Shown: positions 1-10,035 of the stretch, in pieces
How the letters are laid out: every line of letters begins with the position of its first letter
Position numbering within the stretch: the first letter of the stretch is position 1
NCBI GenBank assembly: GCA_949752735.1
Contig: OX457039.1
Span: 26,118,420 to 26,182,419, forward strand
DNA from: Lumbricus terrestris
Lineage: Eukaryota > Annelida > Clitellata > Crassiclitellata > Lumbricidae
Length of the DNA stretch: 64,000 bases
Reading direction: 5' to 3'
Program-made: the position numbers and the translations under genes
The notes under the pieces: generated by a model
Databases searched by the model: none
What the model was told of the DNA's origin: nothing
What the model saw: the letters and a program-made list of their open reading frames with translations, nothing else

Positions 1-373
1 TAGGATCATAGTTAAACTTTGGAAATGAAGACATTTCCATCTCATTCGCAACTTGTTCGATGAATTTATTTATAGAATTGATAAGATGTTGCGCATTTTC
101 GTAGTGACCGGTAGGCAATCGTGTCGTTCTATGTAAGGAACCAGGTAGTATGTCACCAGATTCCGAAAACTGTACATGTGTATATGAGATTCTACCATCG
201 TTTCTTTCTAAATTGGACCAACTATGTGGGTATTGTAATTCAACTAGCCCGACTTCCCAATCACCCGTTAGGGAAATGGAATTTTCCAATCTCGTGCTAA
301 AATGTGTTATGGTATTGTTTGGATAAAACAACATGGAACTATTGCTGGGGAGTGTAAGATAAAAGTGAGCCAT
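1..373 (-). CDS. Polinton putative virion protein, paralogue A (partial)
   Basis: The ATG is at 371-373 and the open frame runs off the left edge, leaving about 124 codons. The start (MAHFYLTLPSNSS) is a clear paralogue of the next gene upstream: both share the opening segment, the WE.GLVE motif near residues 40-45 and a YPH(S/T)W motif. The two genes are separated by only 3 bp. No annotated domain is recognised from sequence. Position in a Polinton cassette next to integrase and ATPase suggests a structural or minor capsid role, but this is inference. The C-terminal part lies outside the window. Confidence 0.75.
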   Translation of the reverse strand, partial: MAHFYLTLPSNSSMLFYPNNTITHFSTRLENSISLTGDWEVGLVELQYPHSWSNLERNDGRISYTHVQFSESGDILPGSLHRTTRLPTGHYENAQHLINSINKFIEQVANEMEMSSFPKFNYDP

Positions 374-376
374 ATT

Positions 377-1270
377 TTATTGAATGAGATGCGGTTTCTT
401 GCACTGTCTGAAATGAAGTAACACGAACGACTTCCCATACTCGAATGGTATTGCCTGCCCATTGTCACCCCTCATATCTATTTCTATCGAATCGAAACTT
501 TTCTGCTGAATGGGTACGTAGATTGCATTCTCGTACATGATATGCACATTGTCACCATTTTTACCATCAACGTGAACTATTCGAAGTAATGGAGCTGTCG
601 TATCGCCAACAGGTATATGTGTCAGAATGTTGCAATAAACGAATATGCTTGAGAATGCTGGATTTATATCACCAACATACTCAGAATCCCATTCCACATC
701 GGGTACCTCATCCCATACTTTATTAAACTCTTCGTAATGCTCTTTATAATATTCTTCATTCTCTTCAGCGTCATATTTACCAAAATTGTGGTTAACAATA
801 GGATTCTGACTTTCGTCTATGCCCAAAATAAAGCATAATGCTGTGGAGAATCTTACTCCCGCTCCTAGATTTATTTCACCTTTGAGTGTTTTCGTTATTG
901 TGTCATATTTAAAATGTGAATATTTATCAAGATTATGTTCGACCGCAAACTCCTGTATATTCGTATTTACAGCATATACAATATCATGCATACTTTCGTA
1001 ATAGCCAGTAGGTATTTGTATTGTCTTTTGATCGCCTGGCCAATCCAAACCGTCAGAATACTTTTTCGATTCTTGCCAATAAATAAATTCACAATCGTCG
1101 GATGTTATATTGTTCCACGTGTGTGGATAATGTATTTCAACCAAGCCAGCTTCCCAATCCCCCGATAGCGAAATGGCGTTTTCCAATTTTGTTGTAAATC
1201 GTGCAACAGTATTGTTTGGATAATACTGCATGGAGCTGTTGCTTGGTAGTGCTAGATAAAAGTGAGCCAT
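377..1270 (-). CDS. Polinton putative virion protein, paralogue B
   Basis: This is a complete 297-residue frame starting at an ATG (1268-1270). It opens with MAHFYLALPSNSS and carries the WEAGLVE and YPHTWNNI segments also seen in the adjacent paralogue. The middle is acidic (EENEEYYKEHYEE) and the C-terminus ends in a beta-rich stretch (FEYGKSFVLLHF). No signal peptide or membrane span is evident. Proteins with this LPSNSS-type start are known to me as companions of Polinton integrase genes in invertebrates. A single-jelly-roll penton-like or accessory virion role is possible but unproven. It lies 39 bp downstream of the integrase gene on the same strand. Confidence 0.75.
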   Translation of the reverse strand: MAHFYLALPSNSSMQYYPNNTVARFTTKLENAISLSGDWEAGLVEIHYPHTWNNITSDDCEFIYWQESKKYSDGLDWPGDQKTIQIPTGYYESMHDIVYAVNTNIQEFAVEHNLDKYSHFKYDTITKTLKGEINLGAGVRFSTALCFILGIDESQNPIVNHNFGKYDAEENEEYYKEHYEEFNKVWDEVPDVEWDSEYVGDINPAFSSIFVYCNILTHIPVGDTTAPLLRIVHVDGKNGDNVHIMYENAIYVPIQQKSFDSIEIDMRGDNGQAIPFEYGKSFVLLHFRQCKKPHLIQ

Positions 1271-1309
1271 ACTCGCTTGTACGATATTATAGAATGCGCA
1301 TTGTCAGCG

Positions 1310-2344
1310 CTAGACATTGAATATATCCTGCGTCCAAGAGTTAAATTTATCGCTGTAGCCTTTCCACTTGACATAATATTCGGTCTTTCCACGTCGCTTA
1401 CGCGTTTTTAAGACCTTTTCGATACTGTACACTTCATCTTCTTTTAAAATTCTTTGCAATTCGACTTCATAGAATTTACCCTTTAAGGTTTCTCCATTTA
1501 AATCAACTAGTTCGTATGTAATTGGATCGGTTGGTATGCATGCATGTATCTTAAAAATTTCTTCGGACCAAGATGGTAGATAGCCCTTTTTGAATGCGAT
1601 TCGTGCTTTAGCAATTCTCACTTTATCACCCACACTATATTTCCATTTTGGAGTGGTTTTCTTTTCAACATACAATCGTTTTCTAACAATATCTTCATTT
1701 TCTTTAGTCACCTGACTAGGTGTCATTCCTATGCTTCTGTGGTGTGTGTTGTTGTATGAATGTATAAGATCTTGCAGAACATCTGTGTAGCGATATGTAT
1801 TTTTATATGTAAAGTACTTCCACATTTTTGTTTTAAGTGTGCGATTAAATCTTTCAACCACGGAAGCTTTTATGTCACTATTTTCAGTTGTGTAAAAGCG
1901 AATCGAATTTTTCCGCAGCATGGTTTGAAAATTTCTGTTAAGAAATTCTGTTCCCTTATCAGTTTGTAAATGAGCGGGCTGTCTGTCTGTCAAAATGGTT
2001 GAAAAGGCATCAGTCAAGTCTGCTCCGGACTTTGTTCTTAGTGGAATTGCCCAAGCATATTTTGAAAACACGTCTATACATGTTAAAATATATTTATTTT
2101 TATCGTTATGTTTTGACAATGCAGAAAGATCTGCCAAGTCGGCTTGCCATAGATCGTCAATTCCTACAGTGAAAGTCTTCCTACGTCTAAAAACTAGTCT
2201 TACGGGTTTATGCAATGTGTAAGTGTCCTGCTTCAAAAGATAATTTTTAACATCTTTATTTTTAAATTGTCCATTGAGATGTCTTTGGAAAGTAGATACG
2301 CCTGCGAAACTGCCCGGTTGATTAGGGCGGAAGTAGGAATCCAT
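1310..2344 (-). CDS. Polinton/Maverick retroviral-type integrase with C-terminal chromodomain
   Basis: This 344-residue integrase inserts the linear element DNA into the host genome. The first ATG (MDSYFRP) overlaps the stop of the upstream gene as TGATG. A longer reading with a TTG start is less likely in a eukaryote. The rve core shows the catalytic acids at about D69 (WQADLADL), D129 (QTDKGTEF) and E164 (VVERFNRTLK), giving D,D-35-E spacing. An SH3-like segment (YSVGDKVRI) follows. The last about 36 residues form a chromodomain (VEKVL-like start, YYVKWKGYSDKFNSW). This architecture is typical of Polinton integrases, known in databases as F54H12.3-like. The frame is intact. Confidence 0.93.
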   Translation of the reverse strand: MDSYFRPNQPGSFAGVSTFQRHLNGQFKNKDVKNYLLKQDTYTLHKPVRLVFRRRKTFTVGIDDLWQADLADLSALSKHNDKNKYILTCIDVFSKYAWAIPLRTKSGADLTDAFSTILTDRQPAHLQTDKGTEFLNRNFQTMLRKNSIRFYTTENSDIKASVVERFNRTLKTKMWKYFTYKNTYRYTDVLQDLIHSYNNTHHRSIGMTPSQVTKENEDIVRKRLYVEKKTTPKWKYSVGDKVRIAKARIAFKKGYLPSWSEEIFKIHACIPTDPITYELVDLNGETLKGKFYEVELQRILKEDEVYSIEKVLKTRKRRGKTEYYVKWKGYSDKFNSWTQDIFNV

Positions 2345-2991
2345 CAGTAAGGAAGCCAACTCGCTTGCAGCTGTTGTCGTCCCCGACTACTTTTCGGTGT
2401 AAATGATTGACTTTCTTCAAGCGCGCCGCTAATATATTTCCACCGATCTTGATTTCCTATCAACTCGCGAGGGATGTTGGAATCTTTCAAAGCATCAGCC
2501 AGCTGCTTCCAGCCTGTCGGTGGTGAAGATGTTGTGCGTTTTCTGAGCAAGTCGTTTACCAAATCTACAACGTGAGTTTTCGCAATGGTGACATCCTTCA
2601 GAATGAGCTCACCTTTAGAGTTCCAAGATACGTCCGGATTAGATTTCATGTGTGATAAAAGTGTAGAAGCTTGCGTTTTCCATTTCTTAGGTACCGTTTC
2701 CAGAACTTGCGTCTCTATACTGTTCGACTTGACATTGTGGGGTTTCTGAAGTGCTGTCACATCTTCAGATTCTTTAGTTTCGAACTTGGTAACAATGGAT
2801 GGTTTATCAATGTTCAAGTAACGACTCAAACTATTGGAATACAGTTTGGCTTTATCATCATCTGCAATATCCCTGTGCAGAATATCATACATCTGAGTAT
2901 CCAATTTGGACAAAGTCTTATCCAACATGGTTTCTTTCCATTTTTCGATCTGGCGTGGTTCTACCAAAACCATCTTTTTGGTATGCTCCAT
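2344..2991 (-). CDS. Conserved Polinton protein of unknown function
   Basis: This 215-residue frame runs from an ATG at 2989-2991 to a TGA that overlaps the integrase ATG by one base. The protein is mostly charged and helical, without membrane segments. A C-terminal stretch (PTGWKQLADAL..NIPRELIGN) looks like a folded conserved domain, and the last residues are Gln/Arg-rich. Similar proteins sit between ATPase and integrase genes in other invertebrate Polintons, from my general knowledge of these cassettes. I do not recognise a biochemical function. Compact spacing to both neighbours (1 bp on one side, 1-bp overlap on the other) supports polycistronic or closely staged expression, as in DNA viruses. 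Confidence 0.7.
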   Translation of the reverse strand: MEHTKKMVLVEPRQIEKWKETMLDKTLSKLDTQMYDILHRDIADDDKAKLYSNSLSRYLNIDKPSIVTKFETKESEDVTALQKPHNVKSNSIETQVLETVPKKWKTQASTLLSHMKSNPDVSWNSKGELILKDVTIAKTHVVDLVNDLLRKRTTSSPPTGWKQLADALKDSNIPRELIGNQDRWKYISGALEESQSFTPKSSRGRQQLQASWLPY

Positions 2992-2992
2992 A

Positions 2993-3322
2993 CTATATTT
3001 TATTACTTAGAAGCGATCCAAGAAAAGAAACGATAGGAGTAAGCAGTGCACCTATGAATCCACCACTCTGCACTATACGCTTCTTAATCTTTACACGTGT
3101 TTTCTTGGATGCCAATTTTCTTAACTTGTGTTTGAAACGAGCAAGTCTACTCTTCTGAGCTTTTTTGAGAGGAACATTGCCTTTTAAAATGTTGAGAGCG
3201 CACTCACAAAGACAGCAAAGCAGAGATGATTTGCACTCTTTCAAAATCTCCTTCCGAACTTTGGGTGAAGAATCTTTGAGTAGTTTAAGCTTTTCAAATT
3301 TATCCTCCAGCGACGACTCCAT
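2993..3322 (-). CDS. Small basic protein with hydrophobic C-terminus (adenovirus pX-like candidate)
   Basis: This frame encodes 109 residues from the first ATG (MESSLEDKF, at 3320-3322). An upstream in-frame GTG at 3367 is unlikely to be used. The N-terminal half is charged and helical, with a Cys-rich patch (CLCECAL). A strongly basic middle follows (KKTRVKIKKRIV), then a Gly-rich hydrophobic tail (GGFIGALLTPIVSFLGSLL). A basic body with a GGF-hydrophobic tail is reminiscent of the adenovirus pX/mu core-protein precursor, which packages DNA in the virion. The resemblance is by composition only. It sits between the ATPase and the conserved unknown. Confidence 0.6.
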   Translation of the reverse strand: MESSLEDKFEKLKLLKDSSPKVRKEILKECKSSLLCCLCECALNILKGNVPLKKAQKSRLARFKHKLRKLASKKTRVKIKKRIVQSGGFIGALLTPIVSFLGSLLSNKI

Positions 3323-3363
3323 TATGAATGAATGAAGGTAAGTGTGAGTGCGTCTCTTTATAT

Positions 3364-3978
3364 TCACTTTCTTACATATACATAATGTGTCTCGCCTGGG
3401 AAAATATTCGTTCTAAGTCTACAACGTTCGTCAGTTTCTGGTTTAAGATCCACCAAAAGATAACCGAATGGTGTCATAGTCGCATCTGCAAAAGCCTCTA
3501 TCATGAAATTCGACTTGGAAGGAAACATCTGTCTGGCCAAGTTGGCTATCTGTGTGGAATCTCTGACATTTTTGAAAAGAATGAAGTAATGAGCGTTCAG
3601 ACTGATGGTTCTTGTGTGCTTGCCTTTGTAGAATAGATTCTGTGTCAGGTATAGTATAGAAACATTTCTGTGATGACTTATTTTTGTGAATAACATGGTA
3701 ACGCGTTCGTCAGTCTCACTCATGAGATCGTCCAATATCAGAAGCGTTTTCTGCTTGCCATCAAAAATATTTAGGTCTGGTAATCCCTCTTGAAATTGAA
3801 TTTGGTTATACTTGTCGAATATTTCTTGATATATTCCATAACACCAAATAATTTTTTCTATATTTGGTTTGACCATATAATGTAAATGATCTATAAATCG
3901 CAATGTGAATTGTGTTTTTCCACATCCAGAAGGTCCACTAATTATTGCTGAGAATGGATGTTGCCAAGTTGGATCCAT
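3364..3978 (-). CDS. Polinton A32-like (FtsK/HerA-type) genome packaging ATPase
   Basis: This 204-residue P-loop ATPase is predicted to pump element DNA into capsids. Walker A is GPSGCGKT at residues 15-22. Walker B is LLILDDL at about 79-85, followed by an SETDER segment typical of the A32 group. An MDPTWQHPFS opening immediately precedes the P-loop. Length and motif order match Polinton ATPases, which are shorter than cellular FtsK. The start ATG is at 3976-3978. The gene overlaps the 3' end of the RING-protein frame by 37 bp, a compression common in viral genomes. The frame is intact. Confidence 0.9.
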   Translation of the reverse strand: MDPTWQHPFSAIISGPSGCGKTQFTLRFIDHLHYMVKPNIEKIIWCYGIYQEIFDKYNQIQFQEGLPDLNIFDGKQKTLLILDDLMSETDERVTMLFTKISHHRNVSILYLTQNLFYKGKHTRTISLNAHYFILFKNVRDSTQIANLARQMFPSKSNFMIEAFADATMTPFGYLLVDLKPETDERCRLRTNIFPGETHYVYVRK

Positions 3979-4583
3979 GTTGAAGATTGAGTCCTTGCTC
4001 CACAGTAATCATCTTTTATACTATATATTCTAACAATGCCTAATATACGTTCTTCGCATATTGGGCAGTCTTTAGCTTCATCTGCACATGGATAGCACAT
4101 ATTTATGTGTCTACACGGAAGCGAAAGCGATTGTACTTGCTTATTTTTACATACTACACAAGTAACAACTTTTTTGAGTTTTTCATTCTCAGTTTTCAGA
4201 CGCATAACACGATATTTCGATGATTCTCCATTATCATTGGAAGAATCCTGAGAAGAATTCTCATTTCTGCAAATGTTGCAATCACATTTGTAGTTACCGA
4301 ATACGTCCATTTCACATTTTACATTCGGTGGACACATATTTCCGAGTGATGTGTAGCGTTGGTAAAGACGAAAGAGCAAATGAATGATAAAAATATAAAT
4401 GTTGACTTTTATTATGAGTTTACGCATATGACAGTCGATCGCATAGGATTCCGTTTGGTAATTGGCTCTAGTCCATGGTTGACGCAGTCGCATGTGGTAG
4501 GTTAGCCCATATCTACCACCGCATGCATATGAATTTAAAAGAATGAAAAAAATTTTTTTTTTCATGATTGTGAGCCAAAACAT
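3942..4583 (-). CDS. Polinton-associated C3HC4 RING-finger protein (IAP-type RING)
   Basis: The open frame is 213 codons, with an internal ATG at 4337 (MCPPNVKCEMD) that may be the true start. The region before it is compositionally odd and includes a hydrophobic run (IYIFIIHLLF). A Cys cluster (C84, C90, C100, C102, C105) is followed by a Ser/Asn linker, a short coiled segment and a C3HC4 RING: C142, C145, C157, H159, C163, C166, C173, C176. The PCRHINMCYPCA pattern resembles the C-terminal RING of inhibitor-of-apoptosis proteins, which are E3 ubiquitin ligases. No BIR repeat is present. It is the first gene of the visible cassette and overlaps the ATPase. Confidence 0.75.
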   Translation of the reverse strand: MFWLTIMKKKIFFILLNSYACGGRYGLTYHMRLRQPWTRANYQTESYAIDCHMRKLIIKVNIYIFIIHLLFRLYQRYTSLGNMCPPNVKCEMDVFGNYKCDCNICRNENSSQDSSNDNGESSKYRVMRLKTENEKLKKVVTCVVCKNKQVQSLSLPCRHINMCYPCADEAKDCPICEERILGIVRIYSIKDDYCGARTQSSTWIQLGNIHSQQ

Positions 4584-5800
4584 GTGGTTAAGTAACTACT
4601 TATAATAGAGATCTTTTTCAAAATTTCAGAATTTTTACTTGTGTTAAATTTTTCATATATGTGATCCAATACACATGTACATACACATACTTACATGACA
4701 ATAATATTGAAAAGTATTTACGTTCTTACTTACTTTCGTATACAAAAAAGTAGAAAATGATGAGCATTTGACCAATTGACCTATTTTGCACATAAAATGG
4801 CTGAATTTCAAAGAAATATGTGGATGAAGAGATGAAGAACGTTTTTCGAATGACTGCAATAATATTTATATGAATGAATTGTGCACAAGATCAGCCAATC
4901 TAAACTTCGCAAGATATTTGGGCGGACCAAAAATGATGGAATTGTAGCATATGAAATGATTTGATTGACATATATATATCTCTATACAAATAGAACCTTT
5001 CAAAGACTGTGTCGAATGCTAAAATTAAACCCATGTGTGACCATTCCTAAAGGTTTCACGTGTAGGAGCATAGACTTCGCATAAATTGAATGATATGTTT
5101 GTGAGTAAATATGGATTGGCATACAATTTGCTTGGTGCTCGAGGGGTTGATATAGAATGATCATTATATGGTACAGAGAACGTTTCAAAGATTGTGTATG
5201 GGGCGTCATACAAAAGGCTTCCCATGACAGCAAAGATACGGATAATAATTTCTTGGTCTGTTTCATGCCTGGAGCAGAATTGGTTAGGAGTTCAATGTGT
5301 TGCGACGACTACTAATATCAAAATCACATGTGACCCCACCAGTTTCCTCACGGTCAAATGTGATTATTGACAGCATCTGATGAAGGTACGGAGCATAATT
5401 TGATTTGCGTCTAGCTTGGGGGGTTGAGAGAGAATAAAATGTATATCGTTGAGAGAACATTTCAAAGATTGCTATTATAAAAAGCACATGTGACAACAAC
5501 GTTTTCCGATGCCAGCGCAATAAGGATTACTATGACACGGCCAATAATTGGATTGACATATCGATGCTTGCGGCGGTAGAATTGCTTGTTAAAATTTTAG
5601 ATGGATAGTAGTTAGGTGTGGAGCTGCCCGGCGCACATGGATTAGTCCATGTTATACATGACCGCACACAACCTTGGATTCTGATTGGTTGGGGGGCTAG
5701 CCCGCACCTGCCCACCACCCCAGCCTTTGGGCAAATACATTTTGGAGAGGGGGTCAGAATTGATTGACAGGTCATTGGACAGGGGCGTGGCTGCGCTACT
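4584..5800. repeat. Degenerate tandem module upstream of the Polinton cassette
   Basis: No confident gene is seen. The string GAAC.TTTCAAAGA.TG recurs at about 4993, 5176 and 5453, with other shared words around it (for example CACATGTGAC and a GGGGTTGA.A.AGAAT block). Units are about 180-280 bp and strongly diverged. Three short minus-strand frames of 78-88 codons (5000-5266, 5284-5520, 5530-5775) follow the module. They show weak mutual similarity (IFE.FS....STP.A), which could be either a repeated short gene or the by-product of repeated DNA. It may be subterminal Polinton sequence. Confidence 0.35.
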
Positions 5801-6000
5801 AAGCTGGTGACGTCATAGTTCTATTTTTAGGTGGAGTAGAAACCTTACAATGGTGTGGAGGGGGGAGGTGGAGTAGAACTCTTACTCATTACTGGGGGAT
5901 GGTGGAGATCAACTCTTACTCTAACAACTACTGCCAGGCCCACATCGTTATGCATGGACACAAAAGAGATTATACATGTCTCTTGGCATGGCTTTTTTTT
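5801..6000. other. Non-coding; short GGTGGAGTAGAA repeats
   Basis: Purine-rich sequence with three imperfect copies of a GGTGGAG(T/A)..AACTCTTACT motif. No gene is seen. Confidence 0.4.
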
Positions 6001-6192
6001 AACGTGCAGTTCTACACAAAATGTGCAGTTCTAAATGGATTCGTGCAGTTGTAAAAGCACTTCCGTCACGTTCTGTGCAGTTAAAACTAGTAAAAATAGG
6101 TTATTTTCCTTAGATTGGGAGTAATTTACCATGGAGGATGAGAAAGGAGAGAAGAGGGTGTGCAGTTCTAAAAATTCCTTAAAAACAGCCCT
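6001..6192 (+). repeat. Dispersed repeat R1, copy 1
   Basis: About 190 bp that recurs at 8056-8242. It is marked by three GTGCAGTT boxes, a CACCATGGAG-like block and the ending TTCCTTA....GCCCTG. No TSD is identified; likely an old non-autonomous element. Confidence 0.6.
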
Positions 6193-8055
6193 GTCTCTTG
6201 GCATTACAAAATAATATATAACGTCTTTGTTATAATTATAGTCTAATATGTTAATCTCAATTAACTTTCCATCCATCGACTTTCGCGTGCATCCTCTTCC
6301 CATTCTGAACTGCGTCGATCCCTCGGTTCTTCCACCAGATTTAATCCTATCAACTGATGGGTTCGCCAGGGTGAGAATTGCCGGGGAGTTTGGGGGTTTC
6401 AACAGTTATTTTTCCACAATTCTTACACTGGGGTTCGCTCTCGTCATTTCTTGTTACCGACGTCTTGGATGACCTTGCTCATTTTTATTGTAAATATTCA
6501 ATAGCCTCCCCCCTATTTAAGGCCACCTTCCTGCAGCATAAAAAAGAACGGACTATTGTCTTCTATGTCCAAAAATTAAACGTTGACGCAAATGTCTTTC
6601 AAACTACACCATCCCATCTTCAAACTCTACGTTCTTTCACAAACTCCCGAGACATTCGTCCCTCTCCAGTTCCGATCCTATCTTGAACAATCCTGCCTCC
6701 TGTCTCCTAAACATGGCTCAGTCGTGAGTCCTTCCTAATTAAATGACCTCTCCACTCCAAGACTTGACAGAGGTCACTTTCTCTGCGTCGATCATATGCA
6801 TTATTTTTTTTATGCCCGACGAGACTTGAAAACTTCTCCTTATTCCCTCGGGGCTATCACGCTGAGAGCGCCTATGAATAGACCATACTGTAAGACCACT
6901 CTATAAATTAGCATAATAATGCAATACAATAACGTCTTTGTCATATTTTAATCTCAGCTAACTTTTTGTAGGCCTATATAGCTCACGTTGCCAGTTTAAT
7001 TCTTTCGGTCATTTCCTTCTATAAAAGCATGGAATGTCAAAGAGAGCATGACGATCTTTTCTTTACTTTTGCAAATAAAGTAAAAAGCTTAGTTTTTATT
7101 ATGCGACAACTGAACTGACAATAATAAATTATTATATGAGTAGGCCAATCGTATCTAACAACTTATCAAGCGCTCGAATTAAGGCCTAATCAAGCGCTAC
7201 CATTGTGCAACTATGTGAGAAAAGACAACGATCGACTGTAGAGGAATGCCCTCAGCTGACAGAATGGTGTGAATCACTGGTGAAGAAGGACCAGGTCTCG
7301 CGGAACTACATTGACTTTCTTTAGAACTCAGTTTTTTGGGTAAACTGGGCACCTATTTGAGAATGAAGATCTGTCAATTCAATCGGAGAGAAATAGCGAC
7401 CTGTGTTTACTCTCACCCCTCCCCCATTTATATGCATAATATGTGCGATTGTACATTGTAGGCCTAGGTCACGTGCTTTATTGTCAGACACCACGTTTAT
7501 TGTCAGATACAACGATCTTTGAACGACCTAACCCAGTTAGATTGTCTTGTGCATGTTGTGTTACAAAATTCTTCTATACGAGAATGTCAACTTTAACGTA
7601 ACCCGTCTTCGAAAGGACATGAACTCTGACTTCATAATAATATTATCTTCGAGGTGGAGGAGAAAAGGACGAAGAAGAAAACAATGCACATGTATGATGT
7701 AGGCCAATGACCGTTGCAAGGACTCGAAATTGAACTAGTAAAGAATAAAATTGAAATATTCCAGAGATGGCAAGTGGGTTTGTGATGGCACGAGAGAACC
7801 TAATAATATAGCCTCGCATCATCATGCCTGCATCATCATGCTTGCCCTTTACAGTGGAATGATGCTGCTGCTATCACTCATGCTGTGATTTCACCTGGCT
7901 AGGGGCACAACTTTCTCTGTCGGCTGTCTTAAGATCTTTCTCTTTCGAGGGGTTCATCACAACGGAAGTGCCTCTGATTAGGGCTGAACTCGACCGCATC
8001 GGATGTATAGAACTGGATTTTAACGAACTTGATGAATAAAGAAATTGTTAGATGC
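6193..8055. other. Non-coding, no supported gene
   Basis: Short frames on both strands only (the longest near 6031-6402 and 6378-6686), with no recognisable domain. AT-rich tracts and several TAGGCCTA octamers are present. Confidence 0.4.
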
Positions 8056-8242
8056 AGGACTTTTTAAACGTGCAGCTCTACACAAAATGTGCAATCGGAA
8101 ATTAATTTGTGCAGTTGTAGAAGCACTTCTGTGCAGTTAAAAATAGTTACAAGGGTCGTTGTCCTCCGATAGGGGCAATTCACCATGGAGAATGGGAAGG
8201 AAAAGAAAGGGTTGTGCAATTCTAACAATTCCTTAGCCCTGG
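8056..8242 (+). repeat. Dispersed repeat R1, copy 2
   Basis: Same order of GTGCAGTT boxes, CACCATGGAGAATGGGAAGG-like block and terminal CCTTAGCCCTG as the copy at 6001-6192, same orientation, clearly diverged. Confidence 0.6.
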
Positions 8243-8845
8243 TTAGAAGTGTATATATTGAAGTTTAATCCCTCTTGTCAGCACTGAAATAGTAGATTAA
8301 TTATGTTGAGATGACAGATCAAAATGCTACCTTTACAGTGTAGAAAAAATAACATTTGGGAGGGACACATCCACCTTCCCAAAGCTTCTCCCCTGCTCGG
8401 CGCAGCTCGCCTTGGCGATCATCCCCCTTCAGGCGCTCGTTCGTCCCCAGAAACTTTGCTTCCCAATATGGCCCATGACACTTAAGCAAATAGACGATGT
8501 ACAATATAATGTAGGCCACATCTGCATATAGTAAACGTAATAGGAGCCGTTGCACATTCCTCACATTATCATGTGGCAGTTGTCGAAATGATCACTTAGC
8601 CCAAGTGCACGTGACACGTCTTCTATTACGACGTGTATCATGTATCATGTGGCGTAGACATAACACTGCGTCAATCTTCCGCTTCCTATGCTGTCTCTTC
8701 GAGCAAATACGCAACTATGGTATACTGTACATCGATACACAGCCATGGCATACTGTACAGTGTACATCGATAGAGTCATTCTGTATAGCATCATCGACAG
8801 TCAGCCTCTGAGTCTCGGGCGCCTCCCGAGTCCTTGCTTCGTTCC

Positions 8846-8892
<47 letters not shown>

Positions 8893-9249
8893 GTCAGCTG
8901 CTCTCATCCTTCAATTGCTTTTGCCATTGAATTGTCTTTATCGATCTACTCGATCGAGGATCGACCACAACTTTCGTCACCCATCGCAAACTCTTGCTGT
9001 CCACTATAAATAATATTATATACATGTACATAATTATATCTATAAATATTTGCTAATGCTATTAGCTATTATACCCAATATATATATTATATACATGTCA
9101 TGTATATGTGGGCTATAATGAATAATGGCAAGGATATATTATATGCTAGACACATCTAATGCAAATGCTTAAATAGGCCTACAGGTGCTATTATTTTATC
9201 CAAATGTTTGATACTGGTACATAGATATGAGGAATTGTAGCGAAGGCTG
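8243..9249. other. Non-coding with (ATC)n tract
   Basis: Contains an (ATC)n microsatellite at about 8848-8893 and AT-rich palindromic sequence at 9005-9110. No gene is supported. Confidence 0.4.
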
Positions 9250-10035
9250 TATAATGTATAGAGGTGTTTTGGGTGTTTGAACACCCCCCCTCCAAATGAA
9301 ATAATGTAAAAATGAAAGAATGTAAAAATGAAATAATGAGTTTACTAACACACGATCTATAAGAACCAACAGAGAGATTTAATATTGAACCACTTATTTC
9401 TATGTGAAATTTTACAATAGATTAGTCTGATTAGATCACGATGATGATGATCTAATCATAATGATGATGATCTAATCATAATGATGATGATCTAATCATG
9501 ATGATGATGATCTAATCATGATGATGATCTAACCATGATGATGATGATCTAATCATGGATCTAATCATGATAATGATTATCTAATCATGATGATGATCAT
9601 CTAATAATAATGATGATGATCTAATCATGATGATGATGATGATGATGATGATCTAATCATGATGATGATGATCTAATCATGATGATGATCTAATCATGAT
9701 GATGATGATCTAATCATGATGATGATGATCTAATCATGATGATGATCATCTAATAATGATGATGATAATCTAATCATGATGATGATGATGATGATCTAAT
9801 CATGATGATGATGATGATCTAATCATGATGATGATGATCTAATCATGATGATGATGATGATCTAATCATGATGATGATCTAATCATGATGATGATCTAAT
9901 CATCATGATGATGATCTAATCATGATGATGATGAACTGATTATGATGATGATGACCTAATCATGATGATGATCTGATCATGATGATTATGTGCCATGGAA
10001 GCCGCTGAAGTTCTGAATAATTAATTCAGCTGAGT
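9250..10035 (+). mobile_element. Mobile repeat R2 with microsatellite core, copy 1
   Basis: The left flank contains AGAGGTGTTTTGG..GTTTGAACACC and CCAAATGAAATAATGT. The core flank is TAACACACGAT...ACAATAGATTAG. The right side begins TGGAAGC(C)GCTG. Between them lies a 17-20 bp minisatellite (9436-9990), a mixture of GATGATGATG and ATCTAATCAT. The second copy at 13915-14750 has the same flanks around a different array. Confidence 0.6.
9436..9990. repeat. Minisatellite, unit about 17-20 bp (GATGATGATCTAATCAT)
   Basis: About 30 variable-length units alternating (GAT)n with CTAATCAT. It forms the core of mobile repeat R2 copy 1. Confidence 0.9.

Noticed and set aside
8319..8564. 81-residue minus-strand frame with a charged C-terminal half
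   Set aside because: No homology recognised; partly similar to 10665-10770, probably an old repeat.
9436..9990. CRISPR-like regular repeat
   Set aside because: Contiguous tandem minisatellite without unique spacers, in a eukaryotic genome.
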